Below, piece after piece: positions 30,520-39,879 of a stretch of DNA of 64,000 nucleotides. Below the pieces are notes generated by a model that was given only the letters and a program-made list of their open reading frames with translations, did not search any database and had not been told where the DNA came from. The position numbers were made by a program, and so were the translations under genes. The DNA is taken from assembly GCF_900184735.1 (NCBI RefSeq), contig NZ_LT855385.1, forward strand, positions 1-64,000, written 5' to 3'. Source of the DNA: Paucisalibacillus globulus. GTDB taxonomy: Bacteria > Bacillota > Bacilli > Bacillales > Amphibacillaceae. The stretch's first letter is position 1, and each line of letters opens with the position of its first letter.

Positions 30520-31506
30520 CTATTTAGCTTCTTTAAGCCAATTTGCCACATCTTTTGCAAAATATGAAATAATTAAGTCCGCTCCAGCACGTTTCATCGA
30601 TGTTAGTTTCTCTAATACAAGTTCTTTTTCATTAATCCAACCATTTTGTGCTGCAGCTTTAACCATTGAATATTCTCCACTTACATTATACGCCACAATT
30701 GGTAAATTAAAGTTATTTCGTACATCACGCACTATATCTAAATAAGACATTGCAGGTTTCACGATAAGGAAATCTGCTCCTTCTTCAACGTCTGATTCTG
30801 CCTCCCTCAATGCTTCTAAGCGATTTGCTGGATCCATTTGATATGTTTTTCGATCACCAAATTGAGGGGTACTATCTGCAGCATCACGGAAAGGACCGTA
30901 GAATGCCGAAGCATATTTTACAGCATATGACATGATTGGTATATTGGTAAATCCTGCTTCATCTAATGCCTCTCTAATTACCCGTACAAAACCATCCATC
31001 ATATTAGATGGTGCAATAATATCAGCACCAGCTTCTGCTTGTGATACGGCTGTTTTGGCTAATAATTTTAACGATTCATCATTATCTACATCTTGATTAT
31101 GAATAACTCCACAGTGACCATGAGACGTATATTCACAAAGACAAGTATCTGCCACAACCAAAATATTAGGATATTTACTTTTTACTAGACGTGTTGCTTC
31201 TTGCACAATACCGTGATTGTGATATGCGCCAGTACCGACTTCATCTTTGTCATTTGGAACTCCAAATAAGATAATAGACTGAATACCTAAATCATCCACT
31301 TCTTTTACCTCATCAAGTAACAGATCCATGGACACCTGAAAAACTCCTGGCATAGATGGAACTTCTTTTTTAATATTGGACCCTTCCACGACAAACATTG
31401 GATAAATAAAATCTTCTACTCTAAGATGATTTTCTCTAACCATTGCTCTCATTGAATACGATGAACGCAATCGGCGGTGTCGTTTGAAATTTGTATTTAA
31501 TTCCAT
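30520..31506 (-). CDS. hemB: Delta-aminolevulinic acid dehydratase (porphobilinogen synthase)
   Basis: HemB condenses two aminolevulinates into porphobilinogen. The ATG chosen ([16 protein letters not shown]) has AGAGGA 9-10 bp upstream and gives 328 residues; an upstream in-frame TTG overlapping hemD would add three. The active-site lysines lie in [17 protein letters not shown] and [13 protein letters not shown]. The Cys-rich metal segment [16 protein letters not shown] indicates a zinc-type enzyme. It lies between hemD and hemL. Confidence 0.97.
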   Translation of the reverse strand: MELNTNFKRHRRLRSSYSMRAMVRENHLRVEDFIYPMFVVEGSNIKKEVPSMPGVFQVSMDLLLDEVKEVDDLGIQSIILFGVPNDKDEVGTGAYHNHGIVQEATRLVKSKYPNILVVADTCLCEYTSHGHCGVIHNQDVDNDESLKLLAKTAVSQAEAGADIIAPSNMMDGFVRVIREALDEAGFTNIPIMSYAVKYASAFYGPFRDAADSTPQFGDRKTYQMDPANRLEALREAESDVEEGADFLIVKPAMSYLDIVRDVRNNFNLPIVAYNVSGEYSMVKAAAQNGWINEKELVLEKLTSMKRAGADLIISYFAKDVANWLKEAK

Positions 31507-31511
31507 ATTCT

Positions 31512-32270
31512 TCAATCCTCTCTCATAACAATATCACACATAACTTGTATCATACCTTCTATAGTAAATAAGTCTGATGAAATAACATTGTTGAATCCAA
31601 GTTGTCTCGCCCGCTCCTCGGTTGTTGTTCCAATACAAACAATTAGTGTATCATTCGAAATCTCTCTATTTGAGAATTTCACAAAAGCTTCAACTGTCGA
31701 GGGACTCGTAAAGGTAATAAAATCAAACTTAGTGGTATTAAGCACTTGCTGTAGATGTTCACTTATCTCACCATTATAAACAGTTTCGTATACGACTATT
31801 GTATGATAAGGTACTCCAGCTTCCTCAAAGCCTCTTTCGATTACATCTCGAGACCTGCTCCCTTGAACTAATAACACTTGTCCAATATTATGATAGTTTT
31901 CCAGGAATTCTTTAACCATAGTCTTTCCATCATACTTAGAAGGAATTATTTCAGCTTGATAACCGTATTGATTTAGGACTTCCCCTGTTTTGTGTCCAAC
32001 TACAGCAAATTTTACGTTTGATAAATCCCAATTCTTATTGATTACTATTTCAAAAAAGCATCTTACTCCATTGACACTAGTAAAGAAAACCCACTGAAAT
32101 TTTTCCAAAGGTTGTGGTAATTTTTCTATAAAATCAGTCCTACATGCTATTTTCAATAAGGGAACTTCTACTACACTAGCACCACATTCATGCAGTTGAT
32201 TAGAAAACAACTTCGCTTGGCTTGCCTCTCGTGTTACCAGAACTTTCTTCCCTGATAATGGAAGAGCCAT
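31512..32270 (-). CDS. hemD: Uroporphyrinogen-III synthase
   Basis: HemD closes hydroxymethylbilane with inversion of ring D. The 252-residue protein has the two-domain HemD layout with weak sequence conservation: the N-terminal [16 protein letters not shown], the hinge [16 protein letters not shown], and the late [14 protein letters not shown] plus [15 protein letters not shown] motifs. The start overlaps the hemC stop by 1 bp (TAATG), so translation is coupled. The call relies on motifs and operon position. Confidence 0.94.
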   Translation of the reverse strand: MALPLSGKKVLVTREASQAKLFSNQLHECGASVVEVPLLKIACRTDFIEKLPQPLEKFQWVFFTSVNGVRCFFEIVINKNWDLSNVKFAVVGHKTGEVLNQYGYQAEIIPSKYDGKTMVKEFLENYHNIGQVLLVQGSRSRDVIERGFEEAGVPYHTIVVYETVYNGEISEHLQQVLNTTKFDFITFTSPSTVEAFVKFSNREISNDTLIVCIGTTTEERARQLGFNNVISSDLFTIEGMIQVMCDIVMRED

Positions 32271-33199
32271 TACTTATCGAGCTCCACTTTCACTTGCTCG
32301 ATAATTTCTCTGGCACCTTGTTTCATTAACTTTTCAGCAGCCTCTTTACCTACTTGCTCAGGGTCTGTTCCACGAACAACCTCATTTAGAATTGTTTTTC
32401 CATCAGGCGTACCAACCAGCGCATTTAAGACCACTTCGTCATTCTCTAAGTAAGCGAATCCCCCGATAGGTATCTGGCATCCACCTTCTAATAAATTCAA
32501 GTAAGTTCTTTCAGCAGTAACCGTTCTTACTGTATAATCATCATTTATTTTAGAAAGAATAGAACGAATCTCATCATCATCTTCACGACATTCAATTGCT
32601 AATGCTCCTTGACCTACAGCAGGAACACAGACTTCTGGTTCTAGGTATTCTGTAATTAGTTCTTCATTTAATCCAACACGCTTTAAACCAGAAACTGCAA
32701 GAATAATTGCATCATAATCTTCTTCTTGTAATTTACGAATTCTAGTCTCAATGTTTCCACGAATCCATTTAATTTCGATATCAGGTCTAGTTGCAAGTAT
32801 TTGTGCTGCGCGACGTAAGCTACTCGTACCAACGATGGCCCCTTGAGGTAGATCCTTCAACAATACATTATTCTTTGAGATTAAGGCGTCCCTGTGATCT
32901 TCCCTAATCGGCATGGAAGAAATAACCAATCCTTCAGGTAATACAGCAGGCATATCTTTCATACTATGGACAGCAAAATCAATCTCTTTATCATAGAGGG
33001 CTTTTTCTATTTCTTTTACAAATAGGCCCTTCCCGCCTACTTTAGATAAAGTGACATCTAGAATGCGGTCTCCTTTTGTCATTATTTTTTTTACTTCAAT
33101 CTCATTTTCTACTCCTGCTTTTTTCAATTCATTAATAACCCAATTTGTCTGAGTTAATGCAAGATTACTTTTTCTTGAACCAACAATTATTTTTCGCAA
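32270..33199 (-). CDS. hemC: Hydroxymethylbilane synthase (porphobilinogen deaminase)
   Basis: HemC joins four porphobilinogens into hydroxymethylbilane. The 309-residue protein shows [14 protein letters not shown] at the N-terminus, the catalytic Asp in VHSMKDMPA and the dipyrromethane-attachment cysteine in [12 protein letters not shown] (about Cys240). A TTG start follows AGGAGG. It is 15 bp after hemX and coupled to hemD. Confidence 0.97.
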   Translation of the reverse strand: MRKIIVGSRKSNLALTQTNWVINELKKAGVENEIEVKKIMTKGDRILDVTLSKVGGKGLFVKEIEKALYDKEIDFAVHSMKDMPAVLPEGLVISSMPIREDHRDALISKNNVLLKDLPQGAIVGTSSLRRAAQILATRPDIEIKWIRGNIETRIRKLQEEDYDAIILAVSGLKRVGLNEELITEYLEPEVCVPAVGQGALAIECREDDDEIRSILSKINDDYTVRTVTAERTYLNLLEGGCQIPIGGFAYLENDEVVLNALVGTPDGKTILNEVVRGTDPEQVGKEAAEKLMKQGAREIIEQVKVELDK

Positions 33200-33214
33200 T
33201 CTAATTCCTCCTAA

Positions 33215-34033
33215 TTAAATATGAAAGTTCGATAGTTCGGTAAATAAAAAGAAATTAATAATTAAAATTAGAAATGCATAAGTGTTATATCTCGCTAATG
33301 TTTTACCTGAAAACCTACGTACAATCCGCAGTATTAGATAAACAATATATACACATAAAACTAATATGGAACCTAATGTTTTTAAATCAAACCAATAAAA
33401 TTCAACATGTTCGGTATAGGCCCATACGAAACCTAAGATTATCCCTATAAATAATAATGGAACACCAATCGATATAGTACGAAAGGTGAAGTAGTCGAGC
33501 CTATCTAAATCTCCTATGCGCCACATCCATTTTATCGCTTTTTTCTCTTTTAAGAAATGATATTGCACCATATACATTAAGGACACAAGAAAGGATATTG
33601 TAAAAAATCCATACGAGATAATTGCTAAAGATATATGAGCGATTAGTATCTCATCAACAAGTTTAATACCATTACTAACAACTTGTGATTGCGCAACAAG
33701 AGATACATGCATAAGTAAAATGAAAAAACCGAATAAATTAATGAAGAAAACAATAAAATTCATTTTAAATAAACGATTCATAATGATAGAAAACGTGACA
33801 AGGACCCAAGCATAAAAATAAAGGCTATCTATTATAGTAGCGATAGGTATACTTTTTTCTATCCAAATATGTTGAAATAAAAAAAAGGTTTGTAAGACCC
33901 AAACCATACAAAGTAACCAGAAGGCGGATTGTTTTGCCTTCCGGTTTTGCTGTACAAAATCAATAAAGAAACCAATAAGACTTAAAACATAAATAAATAA
34001 TATACACTCATAGATCCAACGAACATCAACCAT
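33215..34033 (-). CDS. hemX: HemX-type cytochrome c assembly family membrane protein
   Basis: HemX is an eight-segment membrane protein of the CcsA/ResC family, encoded between hemA and hemC. The 272-residue product is highly hydrophobic and carries the family segment with a conserved histidine (ILIAHISLAIISYGFF) and the WAYTEHVEFYWFDLKTLGS segment. In B. subtilis HemX lowers the amount of HemA protein. A haem-related sensing role is plausible but not shown by the sequence. AAAGGA precedes the ATG. Confidence 0.92.
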   Translation of the reverse strand: MVDVRWIYECILFIYVLSLIGFFIDFVQQNRKAKQSAFWLLCMVWVLQTFFLFQHIWIEKSIPIATIIDSLYFYAWVLVTFSIIMNRLFKMNFIVFFINLFGFFILLMHVSLVAQSQVVSNGIKLVDEILIAHISLAIISYGFFTISFLVSLMYMVQYHFLKEKKAIKWMWRIGDLDRLDYFTFRTISIGVPLLFIGIILGFVWAYTEHVEFYWFDLKTLGSILVLCVYIVYLILRIVRRFSGKTLARYNTYAFLILIINFFLFTELSNFHI

Positions 34034-34053
34034 ACTACAAATCCTTTACTAAT

Positions 34054-35418
34054 TTAATTCGTAGCGACCTTATTTATTAGAGGAATTTCATTTTTAATAG
34101 ATTGTAATATAAGTTCATTTTTTTCTACTTGTTTTGCAAATTCCTCTTTTACTTGTTCTTCAATACCAAATATATCAATAAATAATTGCAATGATTCTGC
34201 AGCATTCTCAGAACCAGCTAACTCTTTTGCTTGTGTGATAGGATCTTTCAACAGCTGATTAATAATACTTTTTGTGTGTTTACTAAGAACTTTTCTTTCT
34301 CGATCTGTTAAGTCTGGCATCTTTCTTTCAATACTCTTCATTGTTTCAGCCTGAATAGTAAGAGCTTTATTTCTTAAAGCTGAGATTACTGGCACAACCC
34401 CTAATGTTTTGAGCCATTCCTTAAAAGTGACGATCTCTTTTTCAAGTAGGATTTCAATCTGTTCTGCAGCTTTTTTACGTGTTTCTAAGTTTTCATCAAC
34501 AATATGTTGAAGATCATCAATATCATATAAAAACACATTGTCCATTTTACCAATAGCAGGGTCGATATCTCTAGGTACAGCAATATCGACTAAAAACAAC
34601 GCTTTACCTTTGCGTTCTTTCTGGATGGATTGAAGCATTTCATTTGTTAATACATAATCATTAGAGCCCGTAGAACTAATCAAGATATCGGTTTGTGTTA
34701 GAACTTGATTGAGGTTATCTAGTTGTTCGGCCCTTGCATTAAATTGATTGGCTAGATCCATTGCTTTCTCTAATGTGCGGTTTACAACAGTGATATTCGT
34801 CGCACCAGAACCCTGTAAATTCTTCGCTGCAAGTTCGCCCATCTTTCCAGCACCAAGTATCACGACATGTTTATCTGCTAAAGTTCCAAAGACTTTCTTT
34901 GCAAGTTCAACAGCTGCATAACTTACAGAAACTGCATTTTCACCAATAGCTGTTTCTTTTTGAGCCCTTTTAGCAAATGTAATAGCTTGTTTAAACAGTT
35001 CATTAAATACCGTCCCTGTTGCTTTAATCTCCTGTGAAGCTAGAAATGCATTTTTCACTTGACCAAGAATTTGTGTTTCGCCAAGAATCATAGAGTCTAG
35101 ACCCGCCGAAACTTTAAACAAATGTTCCAAGGCTCCATCGTCTTCAGTAATTCGTAGACACGAAGAAAACTCTTCCTTATCTATACCAAACCAATCAGCA
35201 AGAAACTGCTTTATATAATAACGACCTGTATGTACCTGGTCGACTACAGCATAGATTTCAGTTCGGTTACAAGTTGAAACGATAACGTTCTCTAATATAC
35301 TTTTACGGTTTTTTAATTCTCTCATGGCATCCTGAAGAGAGTTTTCTGAGAAAGTTAGTTTTTCTCTAATTTCAACAGGGGCTGTCTTATAATTTAAACC
35401 AACTTTTAAAATATGCAC
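34054..35418 (-). CDS. hemA: Glutamyl-tRNA reductase
   Basis: HemA reduces glutamyl-tRNA to glutamate-1-semialdehyde, the first and controlled step of haem synthesis. The 454-residue protein starts [20 protein letters not shown], has the catalytic cysteine in [12 protein letters not shown] (about Cys50), the NADPH site [11 protein letters not shown] (about 191-201) and the C-terminal dimerisation helix. A GTG start follows GGAGGAGAG. Upstream, 35455-35500 is rich in TTATAAT-like halves. A PerR box is known at this position in B. subtilis, but the palindrome here is too imperfect to call. Confidence 0.97.
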   Translation of the reverse strand: MHILKVGLNYKTAPVEIREKLTFSENSLQDAMRELKNRKSILENVIVSTCNRTEIYAVVDQVHTGRYYIKQFLADWFGIDKEEFSSCLRITEDDGALEHLFKVSAGLDSMILGETQILGQVKNAFLASQEIKATGTVFNELFKQAITFAKRAQKETAIGENAVSVSYAAVELAKKVFGTLADKHVVILGAGKMGELAAKNLQGSGATNITVVNRTLEKAMDLANQFNARAEQLDNLNQVLTQTDILISSTGSNDYVLTNEMLQSIQKERKGKALFLVDIAVPRDIDPAIGKMDNVFLYDIDDLQHIVDENLETRKKAAEQIEILLEKEIVTFKEWLKTLGVVPVISALRNKALTIQAETMKSIERKMPDLTDRERKVLSKHTKSIINQLLKDPITQAKELAGSENAAESLQLFIDIFGIEEQVKEEFAKQVEKNELILQSIKNEIPLINKVATN

Positions 35419-35638
35419 CTTATCTCTCCTCCAAAAGTTAAGCGGTTCAAATAGGCTTGAACATTATAATGATACTTTATATTATAACATAGTAATATCG
35501 TTTAATTTTCTGCTATTGTGAACAGATTTTGAAACAATATGCTATCATAAAGATAAATACAGATGTACTCTAACATACCATGATATTAGAAGCAAGAAAT
35601 CAACATGGATTCTCTTGATAGTTAAGCGAGGTGAAACA

Positions 35639-36118
35639 ATGAAAAATAAAAATACATTAACTGCTTATATGCTAATTGGAATTGGGCTTTACTTTTTACT
35701 TAGACAATTAAAACTTCCTATTTTTACAGACTTTTATTCCTGGCCAACCATTTTAATCGTTATCGGACTTGCACTTTTAATTTACAGCTTTCAGACAAAA
35801 GAATATAATTCATTATTTAGTGGAACACTTGTTTTCGGACTTGGGATTCATTTTCACGGAATTAGACATTATAGTTTTTGGATTGACCATTGGGCAATGT
35901 ATCCATTGATAGTTGGGATTGCTTTTCTTGTGCGGTACTTCAAGACAAAACAAGGATTATTACCTGGACTTATTCTTCTGTTAATTTCTTGTATCTTTAT
36001 CTTCTCTATTAATATTCCGTCATGGTTTGATTGGATACATGATGTTGCTGATTTCATTGATGTATATTGGCCAGTTGTATTAGTTGTGATAGGTGTTTAT
36101 CTCCTTAAGAAAAAATAA
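35639..36118 (+). CDS. LiaI/LiaF-type transmembrane protein
   Basis: The 159-residue product is almost entirely membrane: about five segments, with the paired signature of LiaI/LiaF-N domains, MLIGIGLYFLLRQL at the start and WPTILIVIGLALLI then WPVVLVVIGVYLLKKK at the end. An internal duplication of this W-P-hydrophobic pattern is visible. The ATG with GAGGTG 7 bp upstream was chosen over an in-frame TTG eight codons earlier. It is a single gene between hemA and an ABC transporter and runs opposite to both. A role in envelope stress is only inference. Confidence 0.75.
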   Translation: MKNKNTLTAYMLIGIGLYFLLRQLKLPIFTDFYSWPTILIVIGLALLIYSFQTKEYNSLFSGTLVFGLGIHFHGIRHYSFWIDHWAMYPLIVGIAFLVRYFKTKQGLLPGLILLLISCIFIFSINIPSWFDWIHDVADFIDVYWPVVLVVIGVYLLKKK

Positions 36119-36195
36119 GAGTATTCTTTATCCTAACGAAAACGAATTATGCCACCTAGTTCTTTTATTTTATGTATATTCTTATTACATATTTT

Positions 36196-36661
36196 ATAGA
36201 AACTGTACAGTAACAGAGGTAACATTATTTGATTTGGTGAAGCTTGATGCTACCGCTCCGGCAGAATACTCCACTTTCCGCGGGCCCGGCCTCAGCCTCC
36301 TCGAGGAAAGTTCGCCTCTGCGGGGTCTTCGGACACGTGCTTTTCCCGCAGGAGTCTCCGTATTCTGCCTGCGCTAGTTTGGTTTTTTAACTTTAAGTTA
36401 GTAAGTAATTATTGTGTTATATTTTTTCCGCTCAATACTAGCGAAGGAAATACACGGAGACTCCTGCGGGAGGATAGGCATCGGTGAGACCCCGCAAGAG
36501 CTTTAGCTCTGAGGAGACTCACCAGCCGCCCGCGGCAAGGTAGACACTGTGAGGTCTTTTCGAACAGATGTCGCCCCTGTGCTGGCAGTAAAAGCGGAGT
36601 GTATTTGCGTAGCGGGTATGCTCCTCTATCCAAGATGCTTATTTACCGCATAGTTTCTATC
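36196..36661. repeat. Compound hairpin repeat, copy 4 (B-outer left, A-outer right; reference copy)
   Basis: The termini are ATAGAAACTGTACAGTAAC at 36196-36214 and TTACCGCATAGTTTCTAT at 36643-36660. The left arm 36255-36378 is a hairpin with outer stem GCAGAATAC/GTATTCTGC, then CTCC/GGAG and CGGG/CCCG steps around a CTCGAGG apex. The right arm 36437-36616 has outer stem GGAAATACAC/GTGTATTTGC, then CTCC/GGAG, GCGGG/CCCGC and GGTGAG/CTCACC steps around GAGCTTTAGCTC, with cassette M2 at about 36533-36599. An AT-rich spacer of about 58 bp lies between. It sits between convergent genes. Confidence 0.92.
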
Positions 36662-36694
36662 AAAATTGCAACAAATACTGGAATTTAGGCAAAA

Positions 36695-36731
36695 GAAAAA
36701 TCCGAACTAATGGTAAGATTAGTTCGGATTT
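36695..36731 (-). terminator. Intrinsic terminator of the amino acid ABC operon
   Basis: A perfect 14-bp stem (AAATCCGAACTAAT and its complement) with a 6-base loop lies 12 bp beyond the ATPase stop; the minus strand continues TTTTTCTTTT. Confidence 0.93.
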
Positions 36732-36742
36732 CTGTTTGACTC

Positions 36743-37480
36743 TTATAAAATAGAACTTAAAAATTCTTTTGTTCGTTGTTCTTTAGGGCCATCAAATATT
36801 TCTTCAGGTTTTCCGTATTCAACGATTTTACCATCATGCATATAAACAACCCTATCCCCTACTTCACGAGCAAATCCCATTTCATGAGTTACAACAACCA
36901 TCGTCATACCCTCTTCAGCCAATTCTTTCATGGTATTTAACACTTCTCCAACTAACTCTGGATCAAGAGCTGAGGTTGGTTCATCAAATAACATTACTTC
37001 TGGATTCATTGCAAGTGACCTAGCTATGGCAACTCTTTGCTTTTGTCCTCCTGATAACGTTGATGGATAAACATGATATTTATCAGACAGACCAACCTTA
37101 TCTAATAATACTTTCCCTTCTTCGATTGCCTGTTTTTTGGGCGTGTTTTTCACTAAAATGGGTGCTTCAATCACATTTTCTAATACTGTTTTATGCGGAA
37201 ATAGATTAAAGTGTTGAAATACCATGCCAACTCTTTGACGAATTTCATTCAAATTATGTGTATCCTTTTCAACTTGTTCACCTTCCAGAAATATTTTCCC
37301 ATCATCTTTAATCTCTAGAAAATTCAAGCAACGTAATAATGTACTTTTCCCAGAACCACTTGCACCAATAAGAACAACAACATCACTTTCTTCAACTTGG
37401 AGATTAATATTTCTTAACACATGTAAGTCTCCAAATGATTTATTTAATCGTTCTACCTGCACCATTAATTTTTTAGCCAT
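36743..37480 (-). CDS. Polar amino acid ABC transporter, ATP-binding protein
   Basis: This 245-residue ATPase belongs to the GlnQ/TcyN type that powers uptake of polar amino acids. It has Walker [10 protein letters not shown] (about 38-46), the Q-loop [13 protein letters not shown], the signature [13 protein letters not shown], Walker [14 protein letters not shown] and the switch histidine in VTHEMGF. It is the last gene of an operon of binding protein, permease and ATPase. The substrate cannot be decided from this subunit. Confidence 0.93.
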   Translation of the reverse strand: MAKKLMVQVERLNKSFGDLHVLRNINLQVEESDVVVLIGASGSGKSTLLRCLNFLEIKDDGKIFLEGEQVEKDTHNLNEIRQRVGMVFQHFNLFPHKTVLENVIEAPILVKNTPKKQAIEEGKVLLDKVGLSDKYHVYPSTLSGGQKQRVAIARSLAMNPEVMLFDEPTSALDPELVGEVLNTMKELAEEGMTMVVVTHEMGFAREVGDRVVYMHDGKIVEYGKPEEIFDGPKEQRTKEFLSSIL

Positions 37481-37496
37481 TCCCTAGAACACCTCC

Positions 37497-38150
37497 TTAA
37501 TCACTTTTCGCCAATCTTTTCTCTATTCTATTCACAACAACAGATAGGACTAATACGATGACTAAGTAATAAATAGCCGCGATGGAATAGAAAGTTAGAA
37601 AATCAAATGAATTAGAGCCTAAAGAGCTTGAAACACCAAATAACTCTTGAGCTCCAATAAAGGAAACAAGTGAAGAGTCTTTAATACCAATTATGAATTG
37701 GTTTCCTAGGGAAGGAATAGCCCTACGAAAGGCCTGTGGTAGAATAATTCTTCTCATGGTTTGTAGCTTAGTCATACCAAGTGATCTACCAGCTTCCATC
37801 TGCCCTTTTGCAATGGACTGAATAGATCCCCTGATTATTTCTGCAATATAAGCACCACTATGAATAGCTAAACCAATAGCACCCGCCCAAAATGCATCTA
37901 TCAATATAATTTCAGTAATCCCATAATATAGGACAAAGATTTGTACAATTAAGGGAGTACCTCTTATTAACCAAATGTAAGCATCTGCAATCCATTGTAA
38001 TGGCTTAATACTGGAGATTTTTAATATGGCAAAAAACAACCCAATAACAAATGCCATGACCAAGGAAGCAGCCGATAAATATAGTGTTATCTTTAGACCT
38101 TCCAAGAATATCGGATAGCTTTCCATAAATACATCAAAAAAATGAGACAA
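37497..38150 (-). CDS. Polar amino acid ABC transporter, permease
   Basis: The 217-residue membrane protein has the His/Glu/Gln/Arg-family permease architecture: about five segments and the EAA loop EAGRSLGMTKLQTMRRIILPQA-type sequence that contacts the ATPase (seen from about residue 117). RGTPLIVQIFVLYYG is also typical. A TTG start follows AAGGAG at 10 bp. It lies 43 bp downstream of the binding-protein gene and 16 bp ahead of the ATPase gene. A single permease gene implies a homodimer. Confidence 0.92.
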   Translation of the reverse strand: MSHFFDVFMESYPIFLEGLKITLYLSAASLVMAFVIGLFFAILKISSIKPLQWIADAYIWLIRGTPLIVQIFVLYYGITEIILIDAFWAGAIGLAIHSGAYIAEIIRGSIQSIAKGQMEAGRSLGMTKLQTMRRIILPQAFRRAIPSLGNQFIIGIKDSSLVSFIGAQELFGVSSSLGSNSFDFLTFYSIAAIYYLVIVLVLSVVVNRIEKRLAKSD

Positions 38151-38193
38151 CGTGTGACAACTCCTTATGATTTTTACAAGCTCAAGACAGTAA

Positions 38194-39021
38194 CTATTCT
38201 AATTCTTCCGGTTCTTGAGTTATGTCGACACCTATCCATTTTTCTGCGAGTTTGGCTAGCTCACCACTGTCTTTTAACTCTTGAAGTGCTTGGTTAATTG
38301 CTTCTAATAAAGCATCATTCTCTTTATTAACTGCAATAGCTTGCTCACTAACCCCTAATTGTCCACGGTTTTCAATTTCAAGACCATTCTGAATGGCTGT
38401 TTGGCCTGTTATGTCATCGGTAATCACCGCATCATGATGTCCCTTAGCCAAAGACTGTAATGCTACAACATCACTATCAACTTGTGGAATATTGTTCGTG
38501 TATTCCCCTGCAATCTCAACATATGTGGAACCTCTTGATACGGAGATTTCTTTACCATTCAGATCGTCCGCAGATTGAATATCACTATCTGGTCTGGTAT
38601 AAATAACTGGGCCAGAATAATAATAGGCCTCTGAAAAGTTAACTTTCTCTAGCCTCTCCTCTGTAATCGTATGACTAGCAACAGCAATGTCATAACGCCC
38701 CTCATTTACCCCGGTAACAATTCCAGAGAACTTCGCTTTTTGTTGAACCGCTTCAAGCCCAAGCTTCTCAGCAATTGCTTCTGCTACAGCAATGTCATAA
38801 CCGATCATTTTATTACCTTCCATATAACTAAACGGCTTGAACTCTCCTGATGCAGCAAAAATAAGCTTACCTTCCTCAATTAACCCATACTCCGAACTTG
38901 TATTTTCGCTATCGCTGCTTGATGAACTTTCGTTTGGCTCTGTTGTTGATTCCTTGGAGCCACATGCAGCTAGTACCATTATTGATAATACGAAAAAAAG
39001 TGTAATTTTCAGTTTTCTCAT
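38194..39021 (-). CDS. Polar amino acid ABC transporter, substrate-binding lipoprotein
   Basis: The 275-residue product has a lipoprotein signal (lipobox MVLAAC, Cys at about 20), a Ser/Glu-rich linker and a periplasmic-binding-protein fold of the amino acid (SBP_bac_3) family. Landmarks are SGEFKPFSYMEGNKMIGYDIAVA, YDIAVASHTITEERLEKVNFSEAYYYSG as separate conserved blocks, and GVDITQEPEELE at the end. Substrate specificity is not readable. It heads the three-gene operon, which is inserted between engB and hemA relative to B. subtilis. Confidence 0.93.
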   Translation of the reverse strand: MRKLKITLFFVLSIMVLAACGSKESTTEPNESSSSSDSENTSSEYGLIEEGKLIFAASGEFKPFSYMEGNKMIGYDIAVAEAIAEKLGLEAVQQKAKFSGIVTGVNEGRYDIAVASHTITEERLEKVNFSEAYYYSGPVIYTRPDSDIQSADDLNGKEISVSRGSTYVEIAGEYTNNIPQVDSDVVALQSLAKGHHDAVITDDITGQTAIQNGLEIENRGQLGVSEQAIAVNKENDALLEAINQALQELKDSGELAKLAEKWIGVDITQEPEELE

Positions 39022-39255
39022 AAGATAAATAATTCCTCTCTTCCTATTTTTGAAATGACAAAAGTCATCTCCTGCTTAAAAAGTATAACAAGTTATTAGT
39101 CGAACAACCAATTGCAAATTATCTGATAAATTAGAATTGAAAAGGAAGAAACCCGGTTATGGGCGTATAACTATATATCCCTTATAATTACTAAAGGATA
39201 CTCCATGAGACTCTAATATCATCAAAAATCATGTTTATTGATGATTACATAACAA

Positions 39256-39290
39256 AAAAAGACCAAATTCTAAATGAATTTGATCTTTTT
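39256..39290 (-). terminator. Intrinsic terminator of lon-engB
   Basis: The stem AAAAAGACCAAATTC with its near-perfect complement, a 5-base loop and T on the minus strand lies directly after the engB stop. Confidence 0.85.
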
Positions 39291-39297
39291 ATCGTGA

Positions 39298-39879
39298 TTA
39301 TAGATATTTTTTTAATATACCCCAAGCTTCATCTTTACCTTCACCAGTTTCAGCTGAGAATGGCAATACTAAATCACCTTTTTCAACTTGCAACGTATTA
39401 ATTGTTCTCTTTAAATGACTTGCTCGTTTACCTTTTGGTATTTTGTCCATTTTGGTTGCAACAACAATGACGGGTAGTTCAAAATGCTTTAAGAAGTCAT
39501 ACATCTGGATGTCATCTTTTGTGGGCTCATGTCGTATATCCGTAACAAGGAGAACCGCTTTTAAATTCTCTCTTGTCTGGAAATATTCTTCCATCATCTT
39601 GCCCCATTTTTCACGTTCTGTTTTGGATACTTTTGCATATCCGTATCCCGGAACATCCACGAAGTAAAATGCATCATTTATTTTATAGAAATTTAAAGTT
39701 TGTGTCTTTCCTGGTTTTGAAGATGTTCTAGCTAAACTTTTACGATTAATTAATTTATTGATAAAAGAAGATTTACCAACATTAGATCGCCCCGCTAACG
39801 CAATCTCTGGTAATAGATCATTTGGGTATTGTTTTTTACTAACTGCACTTATTACAATTTCAGCGTTTGTTACTTTCAT
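39298..39879 (-). CDS. engB: Ribosome biogenesis GTPase YsxC/EngB
   Basis: EngB is an essential GTPase for 50S subunit assembly. The 193-residue protein has G1 [11 protein letters not shown] (about 29-39), G3 [11 protein letters not shown]4 TKMDK and a short basic C-terminus; length is normal. GGAGG lies 6 bp before the ATG. Its first 20 bp overlap the end of lon, so the two are translationally linked, as known for lonA-ysxC in B. subtilis. Confidence 0.97.
   Translation of the reverse strand: MKVTNAEIVISAVSKKQYPNDLLPEIALAGRSNVGKSSFINKLINRKSLARTSSKPGKTQTLNFYKINDAFYFVDVPGYGYAKVSKTEREKWGKMMEEYFQTRENLKAVLLVTDIRHEPTKDDIQMYDFLKHFELPVIVVATKMDKIPKGKRASHLKRTINTLQVEKGDLVLPFSAETGEGKDEAWGILKKYL

Noticed and set aside
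35455-35505. PerR box upstream of hemA
   Set aside because: TTATAAT-like halves are present, but no arrangement gives a good TTATAAT-N-ATTATAA palindrome, so it stays unconfirmed despite the B. subtilis precedent.
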